A stretch of DNA of 64,000 bases from positions 2,542,001 to 2,606,000 of the forward strand of contig NZ_BTPM01000001.1 in the NCBI RefSeq assembly GCF_036245475.1, in the 5' to 3' direction. The notes below the pieces were generated by a model. The model made no database searches, was not told the origin of the DNA, and saw only the letters and a program-made list of their open reading frames with translations. This stretch comes from Vibrio sp. 10N. GTDB taxonomy: Bacteria > Pseudomonadota > Gammaproteobacteria > Enterobacterales > Vibrionaceae. Shown piece by piece: positions 34,326 through 44,714 of this stretch. Each line of letters starts with the position of its first letter. The stretch's first letter is position 1. The position numbers and the translations under genes were made by a program.

Positions 34326-35756
34326 CTACCTCTGTTCGCCTTTGCCAAACCGATATACCAATCGACCAGTCGCTATGCTTTCACTTGCTTTGGCTGAAGG
34401 TCGCCCTGAGTGTCTCCATTCGGCCTGCAGAGCCCAGTTTGGGTGAAGTGCGTAATGCAACCCTGCTCCAGCGTTTAGCTTGAACTGCTTGGTTTTAGTG
34501 TCCTCATTTTTCAAGCTTTCACCAAAGCCAGCCGTCACAAATGGGCGTAGTTTGGAATCCGTATTAAAGTAATAGAGGCCATTCGCACTGTAGCTTTCGT
34601 AGGTCACAGATTGACGAGTGTTTCGGTCATTCAGCGACGCCCGAGTATAAGTTAGGTGTCCAGACAGTGCAGGGCTGAAGTGTAAGCCCACCGTGAAGGA
34701 GGCACCCATACCTGAGTCTAGCTCCCAGTAATCCGATGGCTCTACATAACTCGCACCCGCCGAAACTCCAACGATACTATAAGTCACAGGGTCTTCACTG
34801 CTTTGAGAGTGGTAGCTCTTTCTGGTTCGTGACGAGCCTGGCGTCGTATCGAGGGCGTACTGCACTTCAAACCTAAATTGACGCTCAGAAACACCATTCG
34901 GCGTGTTGACATTTTGTACCCCTATAAACCCAGTACCTGCTTTTACAATCTCTTTTCCTGCCAGATGGTTAACGCCATTTCCAAGACCATCAACAGGGTC
35001 AAGTAAGAACATCGATATGTTACCCAGTGACTTTGAACCCCAGACCGTTCCCCCCGTCAGTCGGATTTCTTGCTCTTTATTGTACGCCCACTCGCCGTAT
35101 ACCCAACCTAGGATAGGCGTAACAAAAAGATCCTGAATAGAAGGGACCTCAGCAAAGGCTTCGATGCCATATTCCCAATAAAACGTCGACATCATGGCTG
35201 AGTATACAAACGAATCCCACTGTCGATAACCAGATTTACGAGCAGCTTGATAGTACACTCCTCCGAAATAAGGGTGGCCGATATAGTTGATAGCCCAGTC
35301 GTCGCGATCCCAAGTAGGACCACTGCTAACGTTATCAACCCATTTACTAAACAGATCGTCCCCGCCTTTTTCCCAATTTGTGATGGACTCTGGCATGAGA
35401 GCTAAAGCACCCGCTACACCTACACCATAGGCAGCAATTGACTTTGTTTGCGACCATAGCCTAGCGCCATCTTCACCATTTTGAGGAGAGAATAAAGACA
35501 CACGATAAGGGTTGCTGTAAACGTGGTTGGTGTCTGAAAGCTCTTCCCATGCTGTATTGGACTTCTCTGGGTGAGTTCGGATAGTAAAACCTGAACTCTG
35601 AGGCTGTGCGATCTCTGAGAACTCGGTCAGTGACGCTTCCCAGTGTTCGATTAGCTGAGATTGCTGTTGGTCACTATCTAGTGGCAGTGCATTGGATAAA
35701 ACAGGCGCGCTTAGTATTACCGATGCGGCAAGCACAGGTCTGATTAGAGTAGTCAT
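34326..35756 (-). CDS. DUF3943 domain outer-membrane protein
   Basis: A signal peptide (about 1-23) precedes a 476-residue chain. Residues about 75-220 carry DUF3943 features: a membrane-like AAYGVGVAGALALMPESI, the DDWAINYIGHPYFGG motif and a WEYGIEAFAE segment. The second half consists of amphipathic strands and looks like an outer-membrane barrel. The function is unknown. It is placed between two similar LysR genes, which suggests it is a regulatory target. Confidence 0.82.
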   Translation of the reverse strand: MTTLIRPVLAASVILSAPVLSNALPLDSDQQQSQLIEHWEASLTEFSEIAQPQSSGFTIRTHPEKSNTAWEELSDTNHVYSNPYRVSLFSPQNGEDGARLWSQTKSIAAYGVGVAGALALMPESITNWEKGGDDLFSKWVDNVSSGPTWDRDDWAINYIGHPYFGGVYYQAARKSGYRQWDSFVYSAMMSTFYWEYGIEAFAEVPSIQDLFVTPILGWVYGEWAYNKEQEIRLTGGTVWGSKSLGNISMFLLDPVDGLGNGVNHLAGKEIVKAGTGFIGVQNVNTPNGVSERQFRFEVQYALDTTPGSSRTRKSYHSQSSEDPVTYSIVGVSAGASYVEPSDYWELDSGMGASFTVGLHFSPALSGHLTYTRASLNDRNTRQSVTYESYSANGLYYFNTDSKLRPFVTAGFGESLKNEDTKTKQFKLNAGAGLHYALHPNWALQAEWRHSGRPSAKASESIATGRLVYRFGKGEQR

Positions 35757-36050
35757 TATAGTGTTTCTGCTTCTGATATATTTAATTTATGTCCATCCTT
35801 TGTGAGTTCTGAAATTCATATTCCTTAAATTTCGTTGCCATCAAACGCTTCTTAATTAATGAAACGAGATGTTTTGTTGGGAGGGAGTTTAAGGGCGTTA
35901 TAGAAGCAAATGAACGTATATCAGAAATTCAAAATTGATGTATCAGAGCAGCAAACGGCTACGAAGCGTAAAAGTAGTCGATGGAAGAGAAAGATATCGA
36001 GCGAGGGAGAGGCGAGACCCGTTGGATTAAAGTCTCGCACTATCTGAAAA

Positions 36051-36986
36051 TTAGTGACTCATAGGCTGTACAATGGAATTGAAGAAGCTTTGTAGTGTTT
36101 GGTGCAAAAATTGATTGATTGGGTAGCCACGCTTTGATTGTAGATAACTGCCAGAGACACTGAACTTCCTTAAATCTCTTGGTATGGTTGGCAACGGGTA
36201 ACATTCGAGCTCATCGCTGTGTGAAAGCAAATAGCTACTACTGAATTTAATCGCATCAGAATTCAGCAACTTCTCCACCACTATTGGCACACTGTGGGTA
36301 ACTAAACAAATCTTGGGATCATACCCTTTGTTAACATAGAGCTCATCAAAAGGGTCGTGCTTACTTTTCATTGCTTCCGCCACCAACTTAACCAAGGGAA
36401 GATGATGAATATCCTCCCATTGGGTAGTTTGACTGAGAACAGGGTGATCTTTTCGAGCGACGAGACTGAGGGTAATTTCCGATAAATGATGGACATAAAT
36501 GTCTTGTGGCAGCGGGAGTAAAGTGTAGTGAATTACATAATCCAGTTGCCTATCAAACATATGATGAAGCGAGTCTTCCTTCCAATATACCAATCTAATT
36601 AACGCATTGGGTAATGCCTGACTTAGAGCTCGATACAGTCCAGGGCCAAATATCTCCAGCAGGCTGTGCTCAACAGCAATAGATACACTGCCATCGTACC
36701 CTTCAGGGTCAAATGTCTGGTAGGCTTCCAACACCTCGCTAAATGGCTTTAACATGTTTTCTGCGGCTTCGGCTAGCTTCTCTGCTAGCTCAGAAGGCTC
36801 TACACCGTGAGCCTTTCGAATAAACAATTGATCGCCAAAAGTTTCTCTTAGCTTTGCCATGCCGCGGCTGACACTGGTTTGAGACACGCCCAGGATTTCA
36901 GCAGCTTGCGAGGTATTGCGAGTTTCTACGACGACACGAAGCAACTTGAGTAGATTGAGATCAAGCTCTTCCAATTTAGATTGCAT
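36051..36986 (-). CDS. LysR-family transcriptional regulator (paralogue B)
   Basis: ATG 36986 is six bases after GAAAGG and gives 311 residues, with the same architecture as paralogue A: winged helix about 9-65 and an effector domain. The DNA-recognition segment (GVSQTSVSRGMAKLRETFG) is almost unchanged, so the two may bind the same operators. The effector domains differ more, which would allow different inducers. Confidence 0.88.
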   Translation of the reverse strand: MQSKLEELDLNLLKLLRVVVETRNTSQAAEILGVSQTSVSRGMAKLRETFGDQLFIRKAHGVEPSELAEKLAEAAENMLKPFSEVLEAYQTFDPEGYDGSVSIAVEHSLLEIFGPGLYRALSQALPNALIRLVYWKEDSLHHMFDRQLDYVIHYTLLPLPQDIYVHHLSEITLSLVARKDHPVLSQTTQWEDIHHLPLVKLVAEAMKSKHDPFDELYVNKGYDPKICLVTHSVPIVVEKLLNSDAIKFSSSYLLSHSDELECYPLPTIPRDLRKFSVSGSYLQSKRGYPINQFLHQTLQSFFNSIVQPMSH

Positions 36987-37129
36987 GTGACACCTTTCCT
37001 CTAAAGAACGCGTTATCTTCATGATAGTACAGCAAAAGAAGCTAGATGAAGTAGTACAGGGTATCCAAAGTGTATTTTTTGTGTGGAAACGTAATTGCGC
37101 GGAGAGTTGGAAAGAATGCTGAGAGTGAT

Positions 37130-37156
37130 AGAGTCAGCGCACGGTGCGCTGACTCT
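37130..37156. terminator. Strong hairpin after proA
   Basis: AGAGTCAGCGCAC (37130-37142) pairs with GTGCGCTGACTCT (37144-37156), a near-continuous palindrome. There is no long T-run on minus, but its place just past the proA stop suggests termination or 3'-end protection. Confidence 0.6.
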
Positions 37157-37173
37157 ATTTATATTAAATTTGC

Positions 37174-38424
37174 TTAAGGGCGCGGTAAGTAATCCGCTTT
37201 ACCCACCCACTTGTAGCTGGTTAGCTCTTCCAAGCCCATAGGGCCGCGAGCGTGCAGTTTTTGAGTCGATACTGCAACTTCGGCACCAAGACCAAACTGC
37301 GCACCGTCCGTGAAGCGTGTAGAGGCATTCACGTAGACTGCCGCTGAGCCAACAGAATTAATGAACTTCTCTGAGTTCACTAGGCTGTTAGTCATGATAG
37401 CATCTGAGTGACTAGCGTTATGAACTCGCATGTGGTCGATCGCTTCTTCAACATCAGCCACGACTTTCACGCCTAAAGTGAAGCTTAGCCATTCGGTATC
37501 GAAATCGCCTTCACCGGCATCACGCAAGTCATCAAAACCCGCCAACATCGCTTTCGCTTTTGGCTCTGCAACCAGTGATACTTTACCTTTCAAGCGATCG
37601 GCGATCATTGGAAGGAACTCAGCAGCAACGTTCTCGTGCACAAGCAGAGTATCTAATGAGTTACATGCCGATGGGCGTTGCACTTTTGAGTTCTCAACCA
37701 CATCCAAAGAGCGAGTAAGATCCGCGCTGTCATCCACGAAGATATGACTGATGCCAAAGCCACCGATGATCACTGGGATGTTGCTGTTCTCTTTACACAT
37801 TTTGTGCAGGCCAGCACCACCACGCGGGATGATCATGTCTACGTAATCATCCAGTTTAAGCAGCTGAGAAACCAGCTCACGATCCGGTTTTTCGATGTAC
37901 TGTACTGATGCAGCAGGCAGACCCGCTTTATCAAGTGCAGACTGAATCACTTTAACCAATTCCATGTTAGAGAAGAACGTCTCTTTACCGCCACGAAGAA
38001 TACTGGCGTTACCGGTTTTCAAGCACAGTGCTGCGATATCAATCGTAACGTTTGGACGCGCTTCATAAATTACGCCAACAACACCAAGTGGCACACGGCG
38101 GCGCGATAGGCTCATGCCGTTTTCAAGCACTTTACTGTCGATTTCACTGCCAACAGGATCAGACAGCGTGATAACGTTGCGAACGTCATCCGCAATACCT
38201 TTCAGGCGCTGTTCGTTCAGAAGTAGGCGATCAAGTAGCGCATCAGTTAGACCGGCTTCGCGGCCTAGGTCGATGTCTTTCGCGTTCGCGGCCAAAATGA
38301 CGTCGGCGTTTGCTTCAAGTTCATCGGCGATGATTTGCAGTGCGCGATTCTTTTGCGCCGTTGACGCGGTCGCCAAAGCAAAGCTGGCTTGCTTCGCGTT
38401 TTGGCCTAATTTAATCATGTCCAT
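37174..38424 (-). CDS. proA: Gamma-glutamyl phosphate reductase
   Basis: ProA reduces glutamyl phosphate to glutamate semialdehyde with NADPH, the second proline step. The 416-residue aldehyde-dehydrogenase-like protein has the catalytic Cys in [14 protein letters not shown] near 249-262 and the [19 protein letters not shown] cofactor region near 125-143. It is 17 bases downstream of proB in an operon. Confidence 0.97.
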   Translation of the reverse strand: MDMIKLGQNAKQASFALATASTAQKNRALQIIADELEANADVILAANAKDIDLGREAGLTDALLDRLLLNEQRLKGIADDVRNVITLSDPVGSEIDSKVLENGMSLSRRRVPLGVVGVIYEARPNVTIDIAALCLKTGNASILRGGKETFFSNMELVKVIQSALDKAGLPAASVQYIEKPDRELVSQLLKLDDYVDMIIPRGGAGLHKMCKENSNIPVIIGGFGISHIFVDDSADLTRSLDVVENSKVQRPSACNSLDTLLVHENVAAEFLPMIADRLKGKVSLVAEPKAKAMLAGFDDLRDAGEGDFDTEWLSFTLGVKVVADVEEAIDHMRVHNASHSDAIMTNSLVNSEKFINSVGSAAVYVNASTRFTDGAQFGLGAEVAVSTQKLHARGPMGLEELTSYKWVGKADYLPRP

Positions 38425-38441
38425 AACGGTTCCCTTTATTC

Positions 38442-39578
38442 TTAATCTTGAATGACGACCATATCGTCGCGATGAATCACTTCTGCACCATAATCATAGC
38501 CAAGCGTATCAGCAATTTCTTTACTGTGCTTGCCAGCTATTTTGGCCAGATCCACATCGGAGTAGCCACAAATTCCCTTTGCAACCAAAGCTCCGTCATT
38601 GGTCGTCACACGTACCACTTCACCACGAGCGAAGCGGCCTGAAACTTTTATTACCCCTTTAGCAAGAAGGCTACTGCCCTTGCCTATTACCGCATTCACT
38701 GCGCCCGAATCGATAACGATATTACCGGTTGCTGCAGGACCTGCGAGTATCCAACGTTTACGATTTTCCAGCGCTTCTGGTAGCGGCAAGAAACGGGTGC
38801 CTTGAGGCTCGTCAGACAGAGAGTCGAATACGACGTTTTCCGCACTGCCGGCAGCAATAATCACTTCAATACCCGCACGGCGAGCAATGTCAGCCGCTTG
38901 CAGCTTGGTGGCCATGCCACCAGTACCTAAAGTGGTGCCGCTGCCACCTGCGATCTTGCGAAGCGTTTCGTCAATCGTTGTCACTTCGCGGATCAGCTCT
39001 GCATTTGGGTCTTTGCGAGGATCGGCAGTAAACAAACCGCGCTGGTCGGTAAGCAGCAATAGCTTATCCGCACCACACAAAATCCCCACTAATGCCGATA
39101 GGTTGTCGTTATCGCCAACCTTAATTTCACTGGTCGCGACTGCATCGTTTTCGTTCACAACTGGGATGATGTCGTTTTCAACCAAAGCATTGATGGTATC
39201 GCGCGCATTAAGAAAGCGTTCACGGTCTTCAAGATCGGCACGCGTTAGCAGCATTTGACCGATTTTAAGCCCGTAAATAGCAAACAAAGACTCCCATACT
39301 TGGATAAGCTGGCTTTGACCAACGGCGGCCAAAAGCTGCTTACTCGCCATCGTTTTGGGAAGTTCGGGGTAGCCTAGGTGCTCGCGACCCGCGGCAATAG
39401 CACCAGACGATACCATTACAACGGAGTGTCCAAGCTTTTTCAGCTCAGCACATTGTCTGACCAGCTCAACCATGTGCGCTTTATTTAGCGCTAGGGAACC
39501 ACCTGTTAGGACGCTAGTACCTAACTTCACCACTACCGTTTTCTTGTCGGCAGTTTGACGAGTAATATCCGAAGTCAT
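38442..39578 (-). CDS. proB: Glutamate 5-kinase
   Basis: ProB phosphorylates glutamate with ATP and is the feedback-controlled first step of proline synthesis. The 378-residue protein has the amino-acid-kinase domain ([12 protein letters not shown] near 16-27, [17 protein letters not shown] near 53-69, [11 protein letters not shown] near 150-160) and a C-terminal PUA domain from about 285. It forms an operon with proA and is next to crl, as in enterobacteria. Confidence 0.97.
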   Translation of the reverse strand: MTSDITRQTADKKTVVVKLGTSVLTGGSLALNKAHMVELVRQCAELKKLGHSVVMVSSGAIAAGREHLGYPELPKTMASKQLLAAVGQSQLIQVWESLFAIYGLKIGQMLLTRADLEDRERFLNARDTINALVENDIIPVVNENDAVATSEIKVGDNDNLSALVGILCGADKLLLLTDQRGLFTADPRKDPNAELIREVTTIDETLRKIAGGSGTTLGTGGMATKLQAADIARRAGIEVIIAAGSAENVVFDSLSDEPQGTRFLPLPEALENRKRWILAGPAATGNIVIDSGAVNAVIGKGSSLLAKGVIKVSGRFARGEVVRVTTNDGALVAKGICGYSDVDLAKIAGKHSKEIADTLGYDYGAEVIHRDDMVVIQD

Positions 39579-39678
39579 CTCTACTTGTTTGACGTGAAAA
39601 ATTTAATAAGGAGTGATGTTTTAGCAATCAAACATCATTTGTACAAGTAAAAAAGCGAAGCGAGGGGAAAAGAGACAC

Positions 39679-39718
39679 AAAAAAGGCTCCAGCGCTGCTT
39701 AAAGCAGGCATTGGAGCC
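39679..39718 (-). terminator. Terminator after crl
   Basis: GGCTCC (39685-39690) and GGAGCC (39713-39718) form the outer stem, with an inner GCTGCTT/AAGCAGGC hairpin. On minus TTTTTT follows. Confidence 0.85.
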
Positions 39719-39731
39719 TAACAACAGGCGA

Positions 39732-40121
39732 TTATACGAACTCTACCGAGTCGTCGTGGATAGAGACTGCCAATTCAAATTTATCGTCTAGTGTCGCGAC
39801 TAATTTTTGATGAAACACCTCTTGGGTGCGATTTATCTCACCAATAGCCGATTTTGGTGCTGTTTCCAAAACCCACTCGCCAGTTTGATTGTAACGACCA
39901 ATTTGATAAGTCGCTTCAAACTCGCCATCGACTAGCGCTAGGTCAAGCCACCAGCCCCAAAACTCTCTGTCTTCTGGTGACTTGCTATCATCCACGCAAA
40001 CCGAAAGACAATCGAAATGATAGGTACCGTCTTTGCACAAGGTTTCTCGCAAATACGGCCCAATAGCTTTAAACGCAGCAATTAAGCGATAGTGTGTAGG
40101 GGTTTTCGCCGTTTCTGACAT
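39732..40121 (-). CDS. crl: Sigma factor-binding protein Crl
   Basis: Crl binds sigma-S (RpoS) and favours its association with RNA polymerase. The 129-residue protein carries the family core 'AIGPYLRE...FDCLSVCVDDSKSPEDREFWGWWLDL' near 14-58, with the conserved DREFWGWW. It lies between frsA and proBA, the same order as in E. coli (frsA-crl-proBA). The C-terminal part is more variable. Confidence 0.93.
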   Translation of the reverse strand: MSETAKTPTHYRLIAAFKAIGPYLRETLCKDGTYHFDCLSVCVDDSKSPEDREFWGWWLDLALVDGEFEATYQIGRYNQTGEWVLETAPKSAIGEINRTQEVFHQKLVATLDDKFELAVSIHDDSVEFV

Positions 40122-40252
40122 AGTGAAACTCCGTTTCTATGTAAAATAGGGGTAAAACATAAATAGCGATAATAAATTGTGTTGAATTTATATTTTTATC
40201 ATGCACTTGATTACACAATCATTTCACATAGTTCACTAAATCTGCACAAATG

Positions 40253-41500
40253 TCACTTTAAAAGTTCGTCCTCCAACCACTTAATAGCCATTTCGAGGGA
40301 TTGCGCATACCCCTTTGCGATACCTTTCGCTGGTATCTCACGCGCTTTGCCATATTGACTAAACATCGCCAACAAGCGGTTATCGGACAGCGGTGACACT
40401 ATGTCCCCTTCCATACTCATTGCCAGGATCGGCACTTTGGTTCGGCGAGATGATAAGAATCCTTGGATTTTCAGCGACCACGCCATCAGTTGTCCGGCAA
40501 GGCTGTTTATGTCCACCGCATCTTTACCAAGTCGTGACGCGAGCATATCGATGTACATTTTTGGCATTGATTGAATGATCTGCGGTGTCGCCAAGCAATG
40601 GTGAATGGGCGCGCCAAGCGTCACGCACGCTTTGATTTTATCTGGCTCAAGAAACGACAAACGCGCCATGGCGTTGCCACCAAAGCGAAAACCGAGCAAA
40701 CCGACTCTAAAATGATCCACCCAAGGAATATGCGGAAGCTCACTTAATACCGCCTGGTGCAGACATGATGTGTCTTCGGTTAACGGCCAATGAGAGCTGT
40801 GTCCTATTGATGGCATATCTACGGTAAGCATGGCGATACCTGCAGGCGCTAGGTAGTCTCTAAACAGTCGCCACATATCTGTTTGCAACGAATCAAGCCC
40901 TGCACTCACAATAACAACCGGCTGAGGTTTATCGGTACTTACCAAGTGAAGATTGGCGGTAATGCGTCGATTCTGATACGGGATCTCTACTTGCTTGATG
41001 GTGTGACTGGTGCGTTTCGCAGCCTCATTGTAGGCGTTATTTGCCAGCACTTGTGCTTGCAGAGCTAGGTTGTCATTTTTAAGATGCGGGTAACCTGCGA
41101 TGCTAAAACTTAGAGATGCTTTAAATAGCTCTTCCGCCGCTGCATCACCTTGCAAATCGTTGGCACGCTTTTGATGCATCATGCCATGCTTAGTCCACTC
41201 GTAGTTCCAGTTACCACCGTGGTACCCCATGACGGTATCAAGCCACTCATCAACGGTTCTTGAATGATCCGAAGAGGCAATTTTTGCCAGTACCGATTCT
41301 AGCTCAATCGGATCCATGCCCTGCCAAACCCACTGCAGACGCAACAAATTACGATACCAAGAGGTTGGCTGCTTTGATTGACGTTCCTCAAGCACACGGA
41401 TACTGCTTGGCATGTACCGGATAAGGTGAGAGGTTTCTTTGGCCTGCTTGTTTTTTTCAAACAAGGTTTCAGAGATGTTTTTGCTGACTTCTTCGGACAT
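40253..41500 (-). CDS. frsA: Fermentation-respiration switch protein FrsA
   Basis: Start MSEEVSKN at 41500, seven bases after AGG, gives 415 residues; the frame is open to 41515. It is an alpha/beta-hydrolase-fold protein whose 'nucleophile elbow' reads GFRFGG, with Arg in place of the catalytic Ser, as known for FrsA. In relatives it binds the phosphotransferase protein IIA-Glc and favours fermentation; a proposed pyruvate decarboxylase activity is disputed. It lies next to crl. Confidence 0.93.
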   Translation of the reverse strand: MSEEVSKNISETLFEKNKQAKETSHLIRYMPSSIRVLEERQSKQPTSWYRNLLRLQWVWQGMDPIELESVLAKIASSDHSRTVDEWLDTVMGYHGGNWNYEWTKHGMMHQKRANDLQGDAAAEELFKASLSFSIAGYPHLKNDNLALQAQVLANNAYNEAAKRTSHTIKQVEIPYQNRRITANLHLVSTDKPQPVVIVSAGLDSLQTDMWRLFRDYLAPAGIAMLTVDMPSIGHSSHWPLTEDTSCLHQAVLSELPHIPWVDHFRVGLLGFRFGGNAMARLSFLEPDKIKACVTLGAPIHHCLATPQIIQSMPKMYIDMLASRLGKDAVDINSLAGQLMAWSLKIQGFLSSRRTKVPILAMSMEGDIVSPLSDNRLLAMFSQYGKAREIPAKGIAKGYAQSLEMAIKWLEDELLK

Positions 41501-41550
41501 ACGCGCACCTAGCATTACGTGTTAACAGCAACAATATAATCGAATAATCG

Positions 41551-42444
41551 CTAATATTCAGTGTTTTTGTCTCGCATTTGCTGCAAATGACTCGATGATT
41601 GACGCCGAAATGCAGTGGGTGTTTGACTTACTAGCTTTCGAAACTGATGTCGAAAGGTACTCTCAGACGCAAACCCGCAATGGTAGGCAATGTGTGACAC
41701 CGTTGAAGAAGTAGTGACAAGCAACTCCTTAGCGCCATCCACTCTTGCTCGCGTTAACCATTCAATCACTGGAAGCCCTACAACATTTTTAAACGTTCGC
41801 TGGAAGGTGCGCGGCGTCATATCCATTTGACTGGCAAGGGAGTCCACATTGTGAGGTTCAGACAATCGCTCTCTCACCCAATCCATGACCTCTGCAATCT
41901 TAGTCTGCGATGTCGCCATCGCCTCTTGCGCAACGATCTGTAACTGTTCACCATCTCGGTATGCAGGTATAACCAAGCGCTGTGCCACCATATTGGCAAT
42001 TCTATAACCATAATCCTGACGCACAATATAGAGCATCATATCCAACCCGGCGGCCGAGCCCGCAGAGGTCACAATGTTCCCATCTTCAATGTATAACGAA
42101 GATGATGACACCCGAAGGCTTGGATAGCGCTGTGAAAGTAGGTGTGAGTGGTGCCAATGTGTTGTCGCCGCGCGGCCGTTTAACAATCCCGCTGCCGCAA
42201 GCACAAATGCCCCGGTGCAAATACTGCAAATTCGTGCACCACGTTCATGTGCGCGCTTGAGTGCATTCACCAATACCTCTGGCGGCTGCTCATCCACATC
42301 TCGCCAACCAGGAAGAATGATGGTATCGGCTTGCTCTAATATCTCAGGGCCGTGCTCAAACGTCACCGATACGCCCCCAATAGCTTGTACGGTACGTGAC
42401 TCTATGCCACAAACCTTAAACTGGTACCAATCGACGCCAAGCTC
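41551..42444 (-). pseudogene. GlxA/FtrA-type AraC regulator lacking its 5' end
   Basis: The frame keeps the later part of the DJ-1/PfpI-like domain (QADTIILPGWRDVDE, then CSICTGAFVLAAAGLL with the conserved Cys) and a complete AraC-type pair of helix-turn-helix motifs at the C-terminus (about the last 100 residues). Family-like sequence (ELGVDWYQFKVCGIE) continues upstream to 42444, where a TAG stops it, and about 40 N-terminal residues are absent. The only usable start is GTG at 42366, inside the domain. I infer 5' truncation; a shortened DNA-binding product is possible. Confidence 0.65.
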
Positions 42445-42510
42445 CTAAAAGCCCGTTAACCAACAAACCGGCGGAGTAAAATTCAAAAGATAAACCAATG
42501 ACCAGACGAA

Positions 42511-42542
42511 AAAAAACCGCGATATCAACTATCGCGGTTTTT
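42511..42542 (-). terminator. Terminator after gpt
   Basis: AAAAACCGCGATA pairs with TATCGCGGTTTTT around a TCAAC loop. On minus a long T-run follows. Confidence 0.9.
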
Positions 42543-42555
42543 CAAACATCACTGT

Positions 42556-43020
42556 TTATTTTTGCTTACGGTTAATTGGCTCAACGTAAGACAACGCCAT
42601 ATCCCATGGCTGTTCGATCCAACAATCTTGATCGATGTCCACAATGTACTCATCCACAAGTTCAACACCTGCTGGCTTAGCACAAACAGTAACCAGCTTA
42701 GCTTTTGGATACATTTCGCGGATTTTGCGTGCTGTATCGCCGCTGTCTACAAGATCATCAACGATTAGGTAACCTTCACCGTCATGCTCAGGTGCTTTAA
42801 GAACCGTCATATCACGTTGGTGATCGTGGTCATAGCTAGAGATACATACTGTATCTACAAAACGAATACCTAGCTCACGCGCTAGGATCGCTGCTGGTAC
42901 TAGACCGCCACGACTTACACCGATAATGCCTTTCCACTGCTCAGCCGGCATTTGACGCTCAGCTAGTTGACGGCAATATGCGTGCATATTGTCCCAAGTG
43001 ATGATGAATTTGTTAGCCAT
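42556..43020 (-). CDS. gpt: Xanthine-guanine phosphoribosyltransferase
   Basis: Gpt salvages guanine and xanthine to their nucleotides using PRPP. The 154-residue protein has the ISRGG-like [11 protein letters not shown] near 34-44 and the PRPP loop [14 protein letters not shown] near 84-97. The length matches E. coli Gpt. It lies 31 bases after a purine permease gene, with which it probably forms a functional unit. Confidence 0.95.
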   Translation of the reverse strand: MANKFIITWDNMHAYCRQLAERQMPAEQWKGIIGVSRGGLVPAAILARELGIRFVDTVCISSYDHDHQRDMTVLKAPEHDGEGYLIVDDLVDSGDTARKIREMYPKAKLVTVCAKPAGVELVDEYIVDIDQDCWIEQPWDMALSYVEPINRKQK

Positions 43021-43051
43021 AATAATAACCTAATTGAAACGTGTCCGTGAC

Positions 43052-44344
43052 TTAAGCAGCCACAATGTATTTGATGACAAAGATAGCTGACATTACCCAT
43101 ACGCTCATAGATACGTCGCGACCTTTACCACTCAATGCTTTAATAGCAGCGTAAGCGATGAAACCTAGTGAGATGCCTTCTGCAATTGAGAATGTAAATG
43201 GCATCAGCAAACAAGTGACAACAACCGGTGCTGCTTCAGTAATGTCTCTCCAGTCGATACCAACTAGGCCAGACATCATCAAAATTGCTACATAAAATAG
43301 CGCACCTGCTGTCGCATAAGCTGGGATCATACCCGCTAAAGGCGAGAAGAATAAAGCAAGTACGAACAAAATGCCAACGACAACTGCAGTTAGACCAGTA
43401 CGGCCACCTGCTGCAACACCTGCTGTACTTTCTACATAAGAAGTCGTGTTCGAAGTACCTAGTAGTGCACCTACTGAAGTTGCAGTAGAGTCAGCCAGTA
43501 GTGCTTTGTTTAGGCGAGGAATTTTGCCATCTTTACCAATAAGGTCTGCTTTTTGAGCCACACCCACGAGCGTGCCTGCCGTGTCGAACAAGTCAACAAA
43601 TAGGAAAGCAAACACGACAGAAATCATACCGATTTCGAATACTGCTGAGAAATCAAGCTGCATGAACGTTGGTGCAATGCTTGGTGGCGTAGACATAATG
43701 CCGCCCCACTGAACATCACCAAAAATAAGGCCTAGACCAGTTACTGCAAGGATGGCAATCATTACCGCACCTTTCACGCCACGGTGAACAAGAGCGATAG
43801 TAATGAAGAAACCTACAGCAGCTAACGTAGCTGGTAGAGAAGTGATGTGACCCAGAGATACAAGCGTTGCTGGGTTATCAACTACGATACCCGCGTTCTT
43901 TAGTGCAATCAGCGCTAGGAACAGACCAATACCCGCTGAGATACCAGTACGAAGCGACATAGGAATGGAGTTAATAATCCACTCACGGATCTTAAACACA
44001 CTCAATAGAATGAATAAAATACCAGAGCAGAATACCGCCGCTAACGCGACTTGCCATGTATAACCCATTCCCAATACAACTGCATAGGTAAAGAAGGCGT
44101 TTAGACCCATACCCGGCGCTTGAGCAATTGGGTAGTTAGCGACAAAACCCATGATAAAACAGCCAATCGCAGCTGCTAGACAGGTTGCAACGAATACTGC
44201 GCCGCGATCCATGCCGGCATCAGCTAGAATTGCTGGGTTAACAAAAATAATGTAAGCCATCGTCAGGAAGGTAGTGATACCTGCGATAATCTCAGTGCGC
44301 ACTGTGGTGCCATTTTCACTGAGCTTGAACAGCTTCTCGAGCAT
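43052..44344 (-). CDS. NCS2-type purine permease (AzgA-like)
   Basis: Starting at MLEKLFKL (44344, AGGGA seven bases upstream), the 430-residue protein matches the AzgA-type branch of NCS2: the N-terminal TEIIAGITTFLTMAYIIFVNP and the QAPGMGLNAFFTY segment, with about 12-14 helices. It takes up adenine, guanine or hypoxanthine. The PurR-like box at 44369-44384 and downstream gpt support a purine-salvage role. The exact substrate is not readable from sequence. Confidence 0.9.
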   Translation of the reverse strand: MLEKLFKLSENGTTVRTEIIAGITTFLTMAYIIFVNPAILADAGMDRGAVFVATCLAAAIGCFIMGFVANYPIAQAPGMGLNAFFTYAVVLGMGYTWQVALAAVFCSGILFILLSVFKIREWIINSIPMSLRTGISAGIGLFLALIALKNAGIVVDNPATLVSLGHITSLPATLAAVGFFITIALVHRGVKGAVMIAILAVTGLGLIFGDVQWGGIMSTPPSIAPTFMQLDFSAVFEIGMISVVFAFLFVDLFDTAGTLVGVAQKADLIGKDGKIPRLNKALLADSTATSVGALLGTSNTTSYVESTAGVAAGGRTGLTAVVVGILFVLALFFSPLAGMIPAYATAGALFYVAILMMSGLVGIDWRDITEAAPVVVTCLLMPFTFSIAEGISLGFIAYAAIKALSGKGRDVSMSVWVMSAIFVIKYIVAA

Positions 44345-44368
44345 AATCGAATCCCTAAAAAGTGTAAA

Positions 44369-44384
44369 AAGTAAACGGTTGCGT
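44369..44384 (-). promoter_or_regulatory. PurR box of the purine permease gene
   Basis: On minus this reads ACGCAACCGTTTACTT, matching 13 of 16 positions of ACGCAAACGTTTGCGT. It lies 25 bp before the start and just downstream of a TATAAT (44405-44400). Confidence 0.65.
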
Positions 44385-44399
44385 AAACGATTGGCGCGA

Positions 44400-44405
44400 A
44401 TTATA
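44400..44405 (-). promoter_or_regulatory. -10 box of the purine permease gene
   Basis: Minus-strand TATAAT places transcription start near 44393, so the PurR box would overlap the early transcribed region. No strong -35 is visible at 16-18 bp. Confidence 0.5.
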
Positions 44406-44612
44406 AGGTTATCAAAACGCAAATTCCAGCTAGAATTTAGACTCTAATCAACATATTTTCCGCTTGATATGAAACCCATCCGGTAACGACTGCTAACAAA
44501 TTGAAATAGTTACCGCATCTGCGCCCTATTTCATCATAGCGATAAGGTGGGATAACCGAACAAAAATCCACCAACTTTTTTGACGTAAAGATGGCATTTC
44601 TTAGAGAAAAGG

Positions 44613-44641
44613 CAAAAAAAACGCCACTCCAGAGAGTGGCG
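44613..44641 (-). terminator. Terminator after the 28-aa gene
   Basis: CGCCACT (44622-44628) pairs with AGTGGCG (44635-44641). On minus eight T follow. It is the first terminator downstream of the small gene at 44715-44801. Confidence 0.8.
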
Positions 44642-44714
44642 GTAGAATAATTTGGTCATCAATTGGGGTATATAACCAACAATAAATTCTCAATTTAGGG
44701 GAAAATCTTAATTA

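Noticed and set aside
36012..36038. GCGAGAC/GTCTCGC inverted repeat after the second LysR gene
   Set aside because: Seven-base arms, a long loop and no T-run on minus; not enough to call a terminator.
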